Notes: generated by a model from the letters alone, not told the origin. 64,000 nucleotides of DNA from Teredinibacter sp. KSP-S5-2 (GCF_032773895.1 NZ_CP120416.1:4865001-4929000); one strand, 5' to 3'; shown: positions 51,983 through 61,727, counted from the stretch's first letter. A program made the numbers and translations.

Positions 51983-52008
51983 CTCCCTTTCTATCAACTA
52001 TACTTTTT

Positions 52009-53316
52009 GTGGCGAGAGTAATCATTATTACGCATGCCATGAAAAATAGACCGGTTAGTCTTTCTTGGATCACCTTCTTTTATGTTGCCGCACTCAGTCT
52101 TGTGGCAGCTATTATTGTCGTTAATTTCTTTGTTGTTGCCAATATTCTGGAAAGCAACAAAAGCGCATCTCTTATTATTAATCTCGCCGGTCGGCAGCGA
52201 ATGTTGTCGCAAAAAATATTTTTAGATGTAGAGCGTCGATATCAATCGTCGGATGATGATTTATCCTTGAGCCAATTGGATGAATTGGTGAAAGAAATGG
52301 AAATGGTCCATGTTGGACTAATTAATGGCGATAAAACTATCGGTTTGCCGGAAGGCTCGGAAAGTGTAAGAGAATATTATTTTTCCGATCAAATCGGTTT
52401 TAATGAGTTGGTACAAAGCTTTTTTCAGCAGATTAAAACGTTTAAGCAGCAGGCGTCTGATAATAATACCAATCTGAAAGTGACCTATACCGATCTGCGT
52501 GAGATTGAAGATGGACTGCTGAAAAAGTTGGATGACCTCGTATTACTTCTGCAGCAAGAGGCTGAAGATGATGTGGAGCATATCAAAACCATTGAATCGT
52601 CATTGTTTGTTTTTGCCCTTCTGGTTTTGCTGTTTGAAGCGCTGTTCATCTTTCGCCCCCTTTCCCGGCAGATTCTTGCGTATGTTGCCAAAATTGAGCT
52701 GCATCGAAGAGAGTTAGTCATGCTGGCCAGTACGCGTAGCCAGTTCCTGAAAAATACTTCTCATATTCTTCGTACTTCGTTAAATCATATTTATGGTTTT
52801 TGCAGCTATTTGTATGCCCGTGATCAAAATCGGTTTTCTGAACGGGAAAGGTTTGCGGTGGAAAAAATTTACGAGGGAAGTCGTTATATGAAGGACAGTC
52901 TTGATGATTTTTACGAGCTCGCCAATCTTGAAGAGAGAGACAGAGGTGGGTTGATTAAACAGTCAGAGCTTGGTGAACTTTTCCATGAGATGGGGTTCGA
53001 TTTGACGGAACTTGGTGAGTGTGGGGTGAGCGAATTTTTGCGTCTGGAAAGAAGCCATATACAACTCATGCTCAAAACTCTTGTTCGTATTGTTAAAGGT
53101 GGGAATGCTGCTTTGACGGCAAGTTTTTCTTCGGGAAAAGACTCAAATACTCTGACAATTGTTTTGATTTCAAAGGAAAGGCTTGGGTATTTGGATGTTG
53201 ACCATAAGGATTCTAAACATCTTCTGTTGGAAGGGTTTGCTAATTTTTATGCCGGTGAATTTGTGGAATATAAGCAGGATAGTGGCTATAAATGGATTAT
53301 GACCTTGAAATGCTAA
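52009..53316 (+). CDS. PilJ-N-type sensor protein with degenerate histidine kinase
   Basis: 435 residues from a GTG at 52009; an ATG at 52039 is also possible. The N-terminus has a membrane segment (SWITFFYVAALSLVAAIIVVNFFVVANI) and a PilJ/NarX-type sensing domain with the diagnostic AGRQRMLSQKI (60-70). The second segment is at about 197-216 (ESSLFVFALLVLLFEALFIFRPL). Then SQFLKNTSHILRTSLNHIYGF matches HisKA. The His (252) is kept, but the following Glu of the usual HELRTP is Ile and the Pro is Ser. The rest shows no N, G1 or G2 ATP-binding motif, so it probably has no kinase activity. It may be an allosteric or scaffold partner. It starts 27 bases after ribA. Confidence 0.8.
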   Translation: MARVIIITHAMKNRPVSLSWITFFYVAALSLVAAIIVVNFFVVANILESNKSASLIINLAGRQRMLSQKIFLDVERRYQSSDDDLSLSQLDELVKEMEMVHVGLINGDKTIGLPEGSESVREYYFSDQIGFNELVQSFFQQIKTFKQQASDNNTNLKVTYTDLREIEDGLLKKLDDLVLLLQQEAEDDVEHIKTIESSLFVFALLVLLFEALFIFRPLSRQILAYVAKIELHRRELVMLASTRSQFLKNTSHILRTSLNHIYGFCSYLYARDQNRFSERERFAVEKIYEGSRYMKDSLDDFYELANLEERDRGGLIKQSELGELFHEMGFDLTELGECGVSEFLRLERSHIQLMLKTLVRIVKGGNAALTASFSSGKDSNTLTIVLISKERLGYLDVDHKDSKHLLLEGFANFYAGEFVEYKQDSGYKWIMTLKC

Positions 53317-53344
53317 GTTCCGTTATTCCTGAGAAACGTCGGTT

Positions 53345-54217
53345 GTGGCTAAACCTGGAAAGCAAAAAAAGATACTGTTCTACTCTCCTGACCCGATAAA
53401 GTTTGCTATACGCAAGGCGTTATTTCAGTGTTTGCAGCAAATGCAAAATAATGAACTTGGTGTGATGTTTGGGCGTGATAATAAACCTGTTCATCAATTT
53501 CGAGTTGGTTTACGCCGGTTGCGATTTGCCATTGCTTTGGTTGATTCGAATACACTTTTCCCGAATTCTTTGCTTGAAGATATTCGCTGGATTGGATGCA
53601 GTTTAGGAAAAGTCAGGGATTTTGAGGTGCTCGCTGAATCTATCAAGAAGATGGCGTTGACGGGAGGTGGTTGTGATGATGTGTTGGATTTTGTTCAAGG
53701 CAAAGCAGAAAAATTACGAAAATCCATGGTCGGATGTTTGTCATCAGCAAGATATCACCAACTAATTTTAAATGCCCAACGCGGAGCCTATGAGCTTGAC
53801 CTTAATACTAAAGGTGATGGTGATTCTTCTCGCAATTTTGCATGTGAATTGTTGAGAGAAAATCACTGGCATTTACTGGCTCAGTTGAGAAAGTTGGATG
53901 AACTGTCGGAAAAGCGTCGGCATAAATTAAGGATTGAAATAAAACGCCAGCGTTTTGTGATGGAATTTATTTTATCTGAAACGGAAAGCGAATATTTTTA
54001 TTTGTTGTCCAGGCTACAGCGAGGCTTGGGGGACTTAAATGATAATGCGGTTGCCTGCAGATTGGTGAAGAAAATATTCAGAACCAAGAATTTCCCTGTC
54101 GAAGTGGAATCCGTCATTATTCAAGCGCTGAGCGAAAAAGATTTAAGTGACTTCGAGTATACCAAAGAAAAATACCGTCAGTTTCTAACTCAAACGCCTG
54201 ATTTTTTAATGAACTAA
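53345..54217 (+). CDS. CHAD-domain protein
   Basis: 290 residues, GTG start. CHAD (conserved histidine alpha-helical) features: [17 protein letters not shown] with His50 and basic residues, [31 protein letters not shown] with the second basic-His helix, and [18 protein letters not shown] proteins bind polyphosphate through these basic residues and often accompany polyphosphate kinases or CYTH phosphatases, none of which is here. It follows the pseudokinase by 28 bases. Its stop overlaps the stop of the convergent dxs by 4 bases. Confidence 0.85.
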   Translation: MAKPGKQKKILFYSPDPIKFAIRKALFQCLQQMQNNELGVMFGRDNKPVHQFRVGLRRLRFAIALVDSNTLFPNSLLEDIRWIGCSLGKVRDFEVLAESIKKMALTGGGCDDVLDFVQGKAEKLRKSMVGCLSSARYHQLILNAQRGAYELDLNTKGDGDSSRNFACELLRENHWHLLAQLRKLDELSEKRRHKLRIEIKRQRFVMEFILSETESEYFYLLSRLQRGLGDLNDNAVACRLVKKIFRTKNFPVEVESVIIQALSEKDLSDFEYTKEKYRQFLTQTPDFLMN

Positions 54218-56139
54218 TTCAGATTTGCGGCACTGGGTTGGGTTGTTGCCAAGCGCATCCGAATTTTTTGTACCCAACCTTGAATGTTGCTTTCAATTCC
54301 GGACACGTCTAGCCCCGCGTCTGCCAATAGTTCTTCACGTTTACCATGATCCAGATAGCTGTCTGGTAGGCCAATGGGTAGCACGGGTAATGCTATTCCC
54401 TGTGTCATAAGTAACTCTATGACTCCTGAACCTGCGCCCCCTGCAATGGCATTTTCTTCCAGTGTCACGATGTGAGCGTGTTTTTCCGCCATTTCCAAAA
54501 TGAGTTCAGCATCAAGCGGTTTTACCCAGCGCATATCGCACACCGTGTAGTTGTATTGCTCCGCGACTTTTAATGCTTCTGGCAATAGCACGCCAAAATT
54601 AAGAATGCATACCCCCTGGCCTTCACGAATGACTTTGCCTTTGCCGACTGGGTATTGCAGGTTCTCTGCAATGATTGTTTGTCCTGTGCCTGTACCTCTG
54701 GGGTATCGTACTGCTGCGGGGCCTTGATGATGGTATGCAGAGAAGAGAAGCTGACGGCATTCATTTTCATCACTGGGCGAGGCTATAACCATGTTGGGTA
54801 TGCAGCGCAGATAGGAAATATCGAAACTTCCCGCGTGGGTTGGTCCGTCTTCACCAACCACGCCAGCGCGATCAATGGCAAAGGTCACATTGAGATCTTG
54901 CAGGGCAACGTCATGAACCAATTGATCGTAGGCTCGTTGTAAAAACGTGGAGTATATGGCGACAACTGGCTTAAATTCCTCGCAGGCCAAACCCGCTGCC
55001 AGGGTAACGGCGTGTTGTTCGGCTATGGCGACGTCGTGGTATTGCTCCGGAAAGCGCTCGGCGAATTCGACCATGCCGGAGCCTTCGCACATCGCTGGTG
55101 TAATGCCGATTAAGTGCGGATCGCCTTGTGCGACATCGCACAACCAATCGCCAAATACATCTTGATACTTTTTCTTTTTGGGGCCGGTAGCAACTTGAAC
55201 TTTAGGATTGGGTTCAATTTTATTTAAGGCGTGATAACCAACGGGATCATCTTCTGCGGGGGTATAACCTTTACCTTTACGCGTGATTATGTGTAAAAGT
55301 TTTGGGCCTTTAATTTCCAGCATATTGCCAATATCGTGTACCAACCGCTCAATATCGTGGCCGTCAATTGGCCCTACGTAATAAAATCCCAGTTCCTCGA
55401 ACAGAGTTCCGGGAGAAACCATCCCTTTCATGTGCTCTTCAGTTTTGCGAGCCAATTCCCAGGCTTGGGGAATTTTGGTCAATACCCGCTTGCTGCCTTC
55501 TCTTAGCGCGGTGTAGGTTTTACTTGCCCATATTTTGGAAAAATACGTTGCCAAGCCGCCAACATTGGGAGATATCGACATATTGTTATCGTTGAGGATC
55601 ACCATCATGTTGGTGTCCACGTGGGCAGCGTGATTCAGTGCTTCAAAGGCCATGCCAGCAGTCATAGCCCCATCGCCAATTACCGCCACCGAGTGATTCT
55701 GACTATCAACCTGGGCTTTGCCTATGGCCATGCCCAAGGCGGCACTGATGGAGGTGCTGGAGTGGCCAACACCAAAGGTGTCATATGGGCTTTCCGAGCG
55801 TTTTGGGAAGCCCGCCAGGCCGTTTTTGTGGCGCATGGTGGTTAATTCTTCGCGCCGACCGGTCAGGATTTTGTGAGGGTAAGTCTGGTGGCCTACGTCC
55901 CAGACCAAGCGATCATCAGGTGTGTTAAGTACGTAATGTAATGCGATGGTGAGTTCAACCACACCAAGGCCTGCGCCAAAATGCCCACCCGTTTGTCCCA
56001 CTGAATAAAGCAGATATTCTCTTAGCTCGCGCGCCAGTACTTCAAGTTGTTCAACTTCAAGCTTTTTTAAATCCGCAGGATCATTAATAGTATCCAATAA
56101 CGGTGTATCTGGGCGCTTTAGTGGGATTTGATCAAACAT
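54214..56139 (-). CDS. dxs: 1-deoxy-D-xylulose-5-phosphate synthase
   Basis: First MEP-pathway step: pyruvate plus glyceraldehyde 3-phosphate to DXP, using TPP. 641 residues (E. coli 620). Motifs: [53 protein letters not shown]...NDNNMSIS (TPP/Mg), DGHD, and the transketolase C-domain with PRGTGTG and [13 protein letters not shown]. It is usually preceded by ispA; here the upstream region is divergent and no ispA or xseB is present in the window. Convergent with the CHAD gene. Confidence 0.97.
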   Translation of the reverse strand: MFDQIPLKRPDTPLLDTINDPADLKKLEVEQLEVLARELREYLLYSVGQTGGHFGAGLGVVELTIALHYVLNTPDDRLVWDVGHQTYPHKILTGRREELTTMRHKNGLAGFPKRSESPYDTFGVGHSSTSISAALGMAIGKAQVDSQNHSVAVIGDGAMTAGMAFEALNHAAHVDTNMMVILNDNNMSISPNVGGLATYFSKIWASKTYTALREGSKRVLTKIPQAWELARKTEEHMKGMVSPGTLFEELGFYYVGPIDGHDIERLVHDIGNMLEIKGPKLLHIITRKGKGYTPAEDDPVGYHALNKIEPNPKVQVATGPKKKKYQDVFGDWLCDVAQGDPHLIGITPAMCEGSGMVEFAERFPEQYHDVAIAEQHAVTLAAGLACEEFKPVVAIYSTFLQRAYDQLVHDVALQDLNVTFAIDRAGVVGEDGPTHAGSFDISYLRCIPNMVIASPSDENECRQLLFSAYHHQGPAAVRYPRGTGTGQTIIAENLQYPVGKGKVIREGQGVCILNFGVLLPEALKVAEQYNYTVCDMRWVKPLDAELILEMAEKHAHIVTLEENAIAGGAGSGVIELLMTQGIALPVLPIGLPDSYLDHGKREELLADAGLDVSGIESNIQGWVQKIRMRLATTQPSAANLN

Positions 56140-56464
56140 GTCGTGTAATTCGTTATAACTTTTTTTAACGCGAACTTCCTAATGGCATGAGCACGTTTAA
56201 TCCTATGCCACCAGATGGCGTGTGTCGATGTTGGCAGTGTGGACTTGTTGGATAACGGGCTATTGTATTGTCATCACGGGGAGTTTGAAAGCGTTAAGCG
56301 TGTTAAAACTCCTGGTTCTGGAACCAAAGCCACCGAATTGGGCTCCCAGTTAAAGCTAGCGGTTAGGATTTGCGGTTTTCATCGGTGTTTTTGTGGGTCG
56401 AGAAGTTGGGATTATCAACCCCGGGTATAAAAAACTCTGGTCTGAGAGTGAAGGCGTTTTAATT
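56140..56464. other. intergenic region upstream of dxs and the lipoprotein hydrolase
   Basis: About 325 bases. It contains short cysteine-containing ORFs in two frames (for example a 22-codon ORF at 56187-56255 with CRCWQCG, and a 71-codon one at 56215), but none has a ribosome site or recognised family. I see no gene to support. Promoters for both flanking genes are expected here. Confidence 0.4.
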
Positions 56465-57331
56465 GTGTTCTCTATATCCCCTGTTCGTTTTGTGCTTATA
56501 GCTTGTGTGGTATTTCTTTCCAGCTGTTACATGCCGGAAGAGATTAAGCGCAGCCGAGTAACGTCGGAGAGTTTATATGATCACGGGATTTTGACATCAC
56601 ACCAAAAGATAATGGGCAGCATGAGCCTGCATTATGTGACTACAGCTTCAGACAAAGAGCTGGTTATTGTCTTTATTCATGGTACGCCAGGGGACTGGAC
56701 CATGTTTGGGCCACAAATGAACGACTCCGAAATGCAGGCCAAAGCGGCCTTGGTTGCGATTGATCGACCTGGTTGGGGCGGTTCAGCTTTTGTTGACGGT
56801 GGTGCTGAGCATAGCCTGGAAAAGCAGGTGGAATATCTTGCTCCGTTGCTCAGGCTATTGCGTCAAAAGCATTCGTCTCTTGTGGTGGTGGGGCATTCGT
56901 TGGGGGGTACTTTGGCGCCACTGTTAGGGTATAAATATCCCGAACTTGTTGATGGTGTGATTGTTATTGCCGGAGACCTTTCTGCTGAGCGCATGCAACT
57001 ACGTTGGTATAACCATGTACTGAGTTGGTTGTGGGTTAATTCGCTTGTACCTAAAACACTGTGCAAAGCCAATGAGGAAGTACTTGGGTTGTCGCGAAGC
57101 CTAAAAAAACTGGAGCAGTACTGGCCAGGGTTTGAAGTACCCATGTTGGTTGTTCAGGGAACCAAAGACCATTTGGTTGACCCGATGAACGCAGATTACG
57201 CGGAAAAACTGTTAACCGGAAATCGCATTTCGGTGGAAAAAATTCCTGGTGCCAATCATCTTGTTCATCTTTCTCACTCAAAGCGAGTTAATCGTCTAAT
57301 CTTTCATTTTTCTCAAGAGCTGTCGCGTTAA
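56465..57331 (+). CDS. lipoprotein alpha/beta hydrolase
   Basis: About 288 residues from the GTG at 56465 (AAGGCG upstream). The encoded start VFSISPVRFVLIACVVFLSSC is a lipoprotein signal with lipobox FLSSC. An earlier GTG at 56393 only adds residues before the signal and is less likely. The alpha/beta-hydrolase fold: HGTPGDW (oxyanion loop), DRPGWGGS, nucleophile elbow GHSLGG, acid GTKDHLVDP and catalytic His in GANHLVHLSH. The substrate is unknown, probably a lipid or ester on the periplasmic side. Stands alone. Confidence 0.85.
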   Translation: MFSISPVRFVLIACVVFLSSCYMPEEIKRSRVTSESLYDHGILTSHQKIMGSMSLHYVTTASDKELVIVFIHGTPGDWTMFGPQMNDSEMQAKAALVAIDRPGWGGSAFVDGGAEHSLEKQVEYLAPLLRLLRQKHSSLVVVGHSLGGTLAPLLGYKYPELVDGVIVIAGDLSAERMQLRWYNHVLSWLWVNSLVPKTLCKANEEVLGLSRSLKKLEQYWPGFEVPMLVVQGTKDHLVDPMNADYAEKLLTGNRISVEKIPGANHLVHLSHSKRVNRLIFHFSQELSR

Positions 57332-57418
57332 TCATCTTTATCTTCGCTAATTTCAAATTCAATTTACATGGTGGCCACGACAATAGAATGGTTTTTACTA
57401 AAATAAGAGGGTAACGAA

Positions 57419-59845
57419 ATGTTGGGAGGTCGCTTGGAAATTGATTCGATATTTTTAACAGAGACTCTCGATGCTTTGCCGCTGTTTATTTACCGGGTAA
57501 ACCTGGCAGGTGAGTTAACTTATGCCAATAAGGCATTCACTGACCAATTGCAGAAAGAATGGTCAGAGCTTGAAGGTAAAACTGCTTTTGATCTTCACCC
57601 TGAAGAATTCGCAAAAAAATACAGTGAAGATGACCAAAAGGTTATCGATTCCAACAGTATTTACCACGATATTGAAGAGAATCTGGATACTAAAACCCAG
57701 CAGGTAAAATACGTTGAGATATACAAAATACCGATGCGGGATGGTGCGGGTAATATCATAGGGATTCAGGGTGTTTATTGGGATATCAGCCAGCAGTTTT
57801 TAAGGGAACAGAAACTAACGAGTAATGAATTACTTTTTCGCACAATCGCTAGTTGCTCGCCGGATAATATTGTCCTGCTAAATCAGGATCTTGAGATCGT
57901 TTACTTGAACAAAGCATTTTTTAATGAAAATGTCGAAAGTCTTTATGGCAAATCTGTCTATACGTTGTTATCTCCAGAAAACGAAGATGACTTTCAGCAG
58001 GTTGTCGATATAGCTAAAACAGGTGCATGTGCACATCCTTTTTTTGCTTCCGTTCTTGATGAGAATAATGAGAGATTTATTTATCAAGTCCGTTTTTCTG
58101 TGGTGGATATTACCTCTCTGGGGGCGTGTTATTACCTGACGTGCATTGACGTCACACAGAAAATTGAACAGGAAAAAATGCTTCGCCAAGCTTCTGTCGT
58201 ATTTGAGTATGCCAGTGAGGCGATTTTGGTTTGTGCATTAGATGGTGAGATACAAAATGTCAATCAAGCTTGTCTGGATTTAACCTGTCTAAATCGAATA
58301 GATTTAATCGGGAAATGTTTTGATGAGTTTGTTGATCCGAGAAAGGATCAATGTTCGTTAGAGGATGCAATCGAAAAAGCCAGGGTCAATAATTCCTGGC
58401 GTGGCGAACTGACAATGAGAATCAAAAGTCGTTCGCTGATGCATGTTATCGCTGCGATAAGTTTTGTTGCCAATGATGATCAAGATATACCGAATGTTGT
58501 TGTGTTGCTTACTGATGTTACTGCGCAAAATAAGCATCAGGAGGAATTAGAGCATATTGCACATTATGATACGTTAACCAATCTTCCCAATCGGTATTTC
58601 TTCGATAAATTACTGCGTATGGCGATGGATAAAGCCTTGCGCGAAAGTACAACCTTAGCCCTGCTACATATTGATATTGATAATTTTAAAAACATTAATG
58701 AGTTACATGGTCATCAGCAGGGTGATCTTGTTTTGGCTTCCCTGGCTAGAAAAATTGAGAGCCAGCTTGGCGAAGATGATGTTGTTGGTCGTATTGGTGG
58801 TGATCAATTTCTTGTTGTTATTCCCAGAGTTGAATCAAAAAAAGAACATATAAAATATATAGCCAGGTTGTTAGACAGTATTTCTCGTCCAATTAGTATA
58901 GGTAAGCACGAACTTTCTCTTATGGCTAGTGTTGGTGTGACTTATTATCCCCAGCAAGAGCCGGTAGAAGTGGATCACTTAATCCGTCAAGCCGACTTGG
59001 CAATGTACCAGGCAAAGCTGCGTTCCGATAAGCGCATTTCTATCTTTGACTCCCGGACAGAAAAAAATCTTAAAGACTTTGGTAAGATTCGCTCGGATAT
59101 GAAGCGGGCTCTAATGGAAGGTGAAATGTGTTTGTATTATCAGCCAAAAATCAATATGCGCACCAAAGAGGTATTTGGTGTTGAGGCATTAGCTCGTTGG
59201 GTTCATCCAGATAAAGGTTTGCTGGTTCCAGATTACTTTATTCCGGCAATTATTGAAGATCCTTTAGCAATTGTGTTGGATGACTGGGTGATGGATCAGG
59301 CTAGACGTCAGTTGGATCGTTGGTTGAAGCAGGGTTTCAATTTAAATATAAGTGTCAATGTGAGTGCTAAAAGTATTGAAGGGTCAGCTTTCTACAAAAA
59401 AGTGGAAAAAATATTTAACGGTATCCCGTCGGGAAAAATCATTATCGAGATTCTGGAGAGTAGTGCTGTGAATGATACGCAGCGTATTGCTACCGTTATA
59501 AAACAATGCGAAAAAATTGGCCTGATGTTCTCGTTAGATGATTTCGGTACGGGGTTCTCGACGCTGAGTTTTCTCAAGGAACTTCCTGTGAAAGAGTTAA
59601 AAGTAGATCGAATGTTCGTGCAGGAAATGCTAAAGGATCGGGATAGCTTGGCTATTGTAAAAAGCATACTCGCTATGGCCACGGCATTTGATCGGAGTGT
59701 GATCGCGGAAGGCGTGGAAAGTGAAGCGCATGCCAAGGCATTAATGGATCTAGGTTGTGATCAAGCTCAAGGCTATCACTATGCTGAACCTATGTGCGAG
59801 GAAGAATTCAGGCAATGGCTCAGAAAGTGGCAGGCAAGCTCGTGA
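57419..59845 (+). CDS. PAS-PAS-PAS-GGDQF-EAL c-di-GMP phosphodiesterase-type protein
   Basis: 808 residues, no membrane segments. Three PAS domains (about 12-125, 138-248, 256-370) are followed by a GGDEF-like domain (about 382-545) with RIGGDQFLVVI. The motif is GGDQF (460-464) instead of GGDEF/GGEEF. The EAL domain (about 558-805) has VEALARWVHP (Glu589-Ala-Leu591), NVSA, IIEILES, DDFGTGFSTLSFL with Asp707-Asp708, and KVDR. All catalytic EAL residues look intact. Most likely a phosphodiesterase whose inactive cyclase part senses GTP. ATG at 57419 follows GAGGGTAAC. Confidence 0.9.
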   Translation: MLGGRLEIDSIFLTETLDALPLFIYRVNLAGELTYANKAFTDQLQKEWSELEGKTAFDLHPEEFAKKYSEDDQKVIDSNSIYHDIEENLDTKTQQVKYVEIYKIPMRDGAGNIIGIQGVYWDISQQFLREQKLTSNELLFRTIASCSPDNIVLLNQDLEIVYLNKAFFNENVESLYGKSVYTLLSPENEDDFQQVVDIAKTGACAHPFFASVLDENNERFIYQVRFSVVDITSLGACYYLTCIDVTQKIEQEKMLRQASVVFEYASEAILVCALDGEIQNVNQACLDLTCLNRIDLIGKCFDEFVDPRKDQCSLEDAIEKARVNNSWRGELTMRIKSRSLMHVIAAISFVANDDQDIPNVVVLLTDVTAQNKHQEELEHIAHYDTLTNLPNRYFFDKLLRMAMDKALRESTTLALLHIDIDNFKNINELHGHQQGDLVLASLARKIESQLGEDDVVGRIGGDQFLVVIPRVESKKEHIKYIARLLDSISRPISIGKHELSLMASVGVTYYPQQEPVEVDHLIRQADLAMYQAKLRSDKRISIFDSRTEKNLKDFGKIRSDMKRALMEGEMCLYYQPKINMRTKEVFGVEALARWVHPDKGLLVPDYFIPAIIEDPLAIVLDDWVMDQARRQLDRWLKQGFNLNISVNVSAKSIEGSAFYKKVEKIFNGIPSGKIIIEILESSAVNDTQRIATVIKQCEKIGLMFSLDDFGTGFSTLSFLKELPVKELKVDRMFVQEMLKDRDSLAIVKSILAMATAFDRSVIAEGVESEAHAKALMDLGCDQAQGYHYAEPMCEEEFRQWLRKWQASS

Positions 59846-59855
59846 ATAGCCTGCC
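59829..59855. terminator. weak hairpin between convergent genes
   Basis: GGCAGGC (59829-59835) / GCCTGCC (59849-59855) with a 13-base loop, overlapping the end of the EAL gene. No T-run follows on either side, so a low-confidence terminator for either convergent gene. Confidence 0.3.
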
Positions 59856-59868
59856 CGTATTGATTTAG

Positions 59869-60777
59869 CTAAAATCTGAACGAAGCTGTGGCAGATAAAG
59901 AGTTTGTCTCAGTCTCAATATAGTTGCCTTTGTTGGGTGTAACAGAAAGGTATTCCGCCTCGATTTTCAGTGCAAAGCTTGGCGTGAAATAGTATTTAGC
60001 TTCTGCTTGGTAGCTGTCGATATCTATATTATTGTTTGTAGTTCGGTTGTAGTTTACGCCTACTCCAAAGGTTTGGATCGGATAATAGGTTGCGGCGATC
60101 AAGTAGCTTTTATTCAAGTCATCTTCTTCCTCATCTATGAGGCTGCCACCACCGCCACCATCAATATAAAGGGGATGAGTGAGATCTTTATTCAGATCTT
60201 CTGAGTATGCTGCATCTATGTTCAGATGCTGGCTATTACCAATTGGAAATAGTCCTTCGTAGCGTAAAGCATACGAGGTTTTTTCATAATTATTGGTGTG
60301 GCTGTGTTTGTATTTCGCTTCACTCTTTGAGTAAATGGCGCTTACTTCCTGTAAGTCAGCGAAATAATAACCTAATCCGAGGCTGAGGGATTCATACTTG
60401 AAGGTGGAACTATCGTTCTCGTCCTGTTCGGCTAAAAAAATCAGGTTGTTGGCAAAGACGCCGCGAAGCGCTCCGCCGTTGTAGTCCGTTTTTGCCTCAT
60501 TGTCTCCTTCGTATTCTGTTTCTTCTCGCATCTGATAGATGCTTAGGCTGGAAGCATGTTGACTGAAGGCTAGTTTATCCAGAGGGTATTGGTTCGCATG
60601 CAGTGGGGAAAAATAATAGCTAAGAGAGCTTAGATATTGTCGAGTTTCTCTCTTGTACTCTAAAAAGTATGAATCGTATGTCGTCTCGCTTTCGGTGTAC
60701 CCAAGGCTTCCTTCAAACTGATAAGCCCAGCTGCTTGCAGGGATAATTAAAGAGATAAATGCAATTTTTTTAAGCAT
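59869..60777 (-). CDS. putative outer membrane beta-barrel protein
   Basis: 302 residues with signal peptide MLKKIAFISLIIPASSWA. The rest has alternating strands (EGSLGYTESETTYDSYFLEYK, SSLSYYFSPL, YESLSLGLGYYF, AKYYFTPSFALKIEAEYLS) and ends with ATASFRF, the terminal Phe typical of outer-membrane proteins. It resembles the 'putative porin' and small barrel families, without a specific match I can name. A glycine- and acid-rich loop (GGGGGSLIDEEEDD) is near residues 207-220. An 18-bp palindrome lies 32 bases upstream of the ATG. Confidence 0.75.
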   Translation of the reverse strand: MLKKIAFISLIIPASSWAYQFEGSLGYTESETTYDSYFLEYKRETRQYLSSLSYYFSPLHANQYPLDKLAFSQHASSLSIYQMREETEYEGDNEAKTDYNGGALRGVFANNLIFLAEQDENDSSTFKYESLSLGLGYYFADLQEVSAIYSKSEAKYKHSHTNNYEKTSYALRYEGLFPIGNSQHLNIDAAYSEDLNKDLTHPLYIDGGGGGSLIDEEEDDLNKSYLIAATYYPIQTFGVGVNYNRTTNNNIDIDSYQAEAKYYFTPSFALKIEAEYLSVTPNKGNYIETETNSLSATASFRF

Positions 60778-60808
60778 AATAATTCCGTTATTTATATATA
60801 AGAAACCG

Positions 60809-60826
60809 TATCGCCAGTTGGCGATA
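60809..60826. promoter_or_regulatory. 18-bp palindrome upstream of the outer membrane protein gene
   Basis: TATCGCCAGTTGGCGATA: perfect 8-base arms around GT, between panB (stop at 60869) and the barrel gene start at 60777, both on the minus strand. Either an operator for the barrel gene or a short terminator stem of panB (a 7-bp stem is possible with a 4-base loop, but the T-run is weak). Confidence 0.5.
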
Positions 60827-60868
60827 TTCTCCTGATGTTTTTGTTGTTATTTTTATTATTAATTCTGT

Positions 60869-61693
60869 CTATTCAAATATATGTTCGTTAGAAGGGAACA
60901 CACCGTTTTTTACATCACCGACATATTTTGCTAGAGCGCCAGGGATATCTGTCGTTTCCACCAAGAAATTTTTTGAAAACTTTGGCGGTATTGGAGTAAG
61001 GCCCAGAATATCGTTGATGACTAACACTTGAGCGTCTGTATCTCTTCCTGCACCAATGCCAATGGTTGGAATTGTTAACGCTTCAGTTATCTTTTTTGCA
61101 AGATCGGCTGGAACGCATTCCATTAACAAAATATCTGCTCCTGCGGCTTCGAGTTTTTTTGCGTCGTCAAAAAGTTCTTGCGCTTTTTCTTCTGTGCGGC
61201 CCTGCACTCGAAACCCACCCAGTTTGTTAACTGACTGTGGCGTTAAGCCAATATGTGCACATACGGGTATACCTCTGTCAGCCAACATGGTTATGGTTTC
61301 TGTCAGCCAGCTGCCACCTTCAATTTTGATCATGTGTGCACCAGCCTGCATGGCTCTCGCTGCATTTTCCATTGCTTGTGTTGGTGTGGCGTAGGTCATA
61401 AACGGTAAGTCGGCCATGATCAAAGATTTTTTATTCCCGCGACTCACTGCTTCAATGTGGTAAATCATTTGCTCCATCGTTACAGGAATGGTGCTGTCGT
61501 ATCCCAGAACTGTCATGCCGAGGCTGTCTCCCACAAGCACCACTTCAACACCACTGCGCTCAGCCATTGCTGCCATGGGGGCATCGTAAAGTGCAACCGT
61601 GACAAACTTCTCCCCTTGTGCCTTCATTGCCTGAAGTTTCAGGTTGGTGATGCTTTTTTCAAGTGGTTTCGGTGAGTGAGAGGCATAAACCAT
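60869..61693 (-). CDS. panB: 3-methyl-2-oxobutanoate hydroxymethyltransferase
   Basis: First pantothenate-specific step: ketoisovalerate plus methylene-THF to ketopantoate. 274 residues. ATG at 61693 has AGGAG 8 bases upstream. Motifs: VALYDAPMAAMAERSGVEVVLVGDSLGMTVLGYDSTIPVTMEQMIYH with the metal aspartates, MADLPFMTY, IKIEGG, HIGLTPQSVNKLGGFRVQGR, MECVPADLAKKIT and IGIGAGRDTDAQVLVINDILGL. panC, often next to panB, is not in the window. Confidence 0.96.
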   Translation of the reverse strand: MVYASHSPKPLEKSITNLKLQAMKAQGEKFVTVALYDAPMAAMAERSGVEVVLVGDSLGMTVLGYDSTIPVTMEQMIYHIEAVSRGNKKSLIMADLPFMTYATPTQAMENAARAMQAGAHMIKIEGGSWLTETITMLADRGIPVCAHIGLTPQSVNKLGGFRVQGRTEEKAQELFDDAKKLEAAGADILLMECVPADLAKKITEALTIPTIGIGAGRDTDAQVLVINDILGLTPIPPKFSKNFLVETTDIPGALAKYVGDVKNGVFPSNEHIFE

Positions 61694-61727
61694 TTACTTT
61701 CTCCTGCTTGAAGGATGCTAAGTGCGT

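Noticed and set aside
56215-56430. 71-codon ORF with several cysteines upstream of the hydrolase
   Set aside because: Cysteines are not arranged as a clear zinc site, no ribosome site, and the neighbouring frame gives an equally cysteine-rich short ORF, so it looks like composition.
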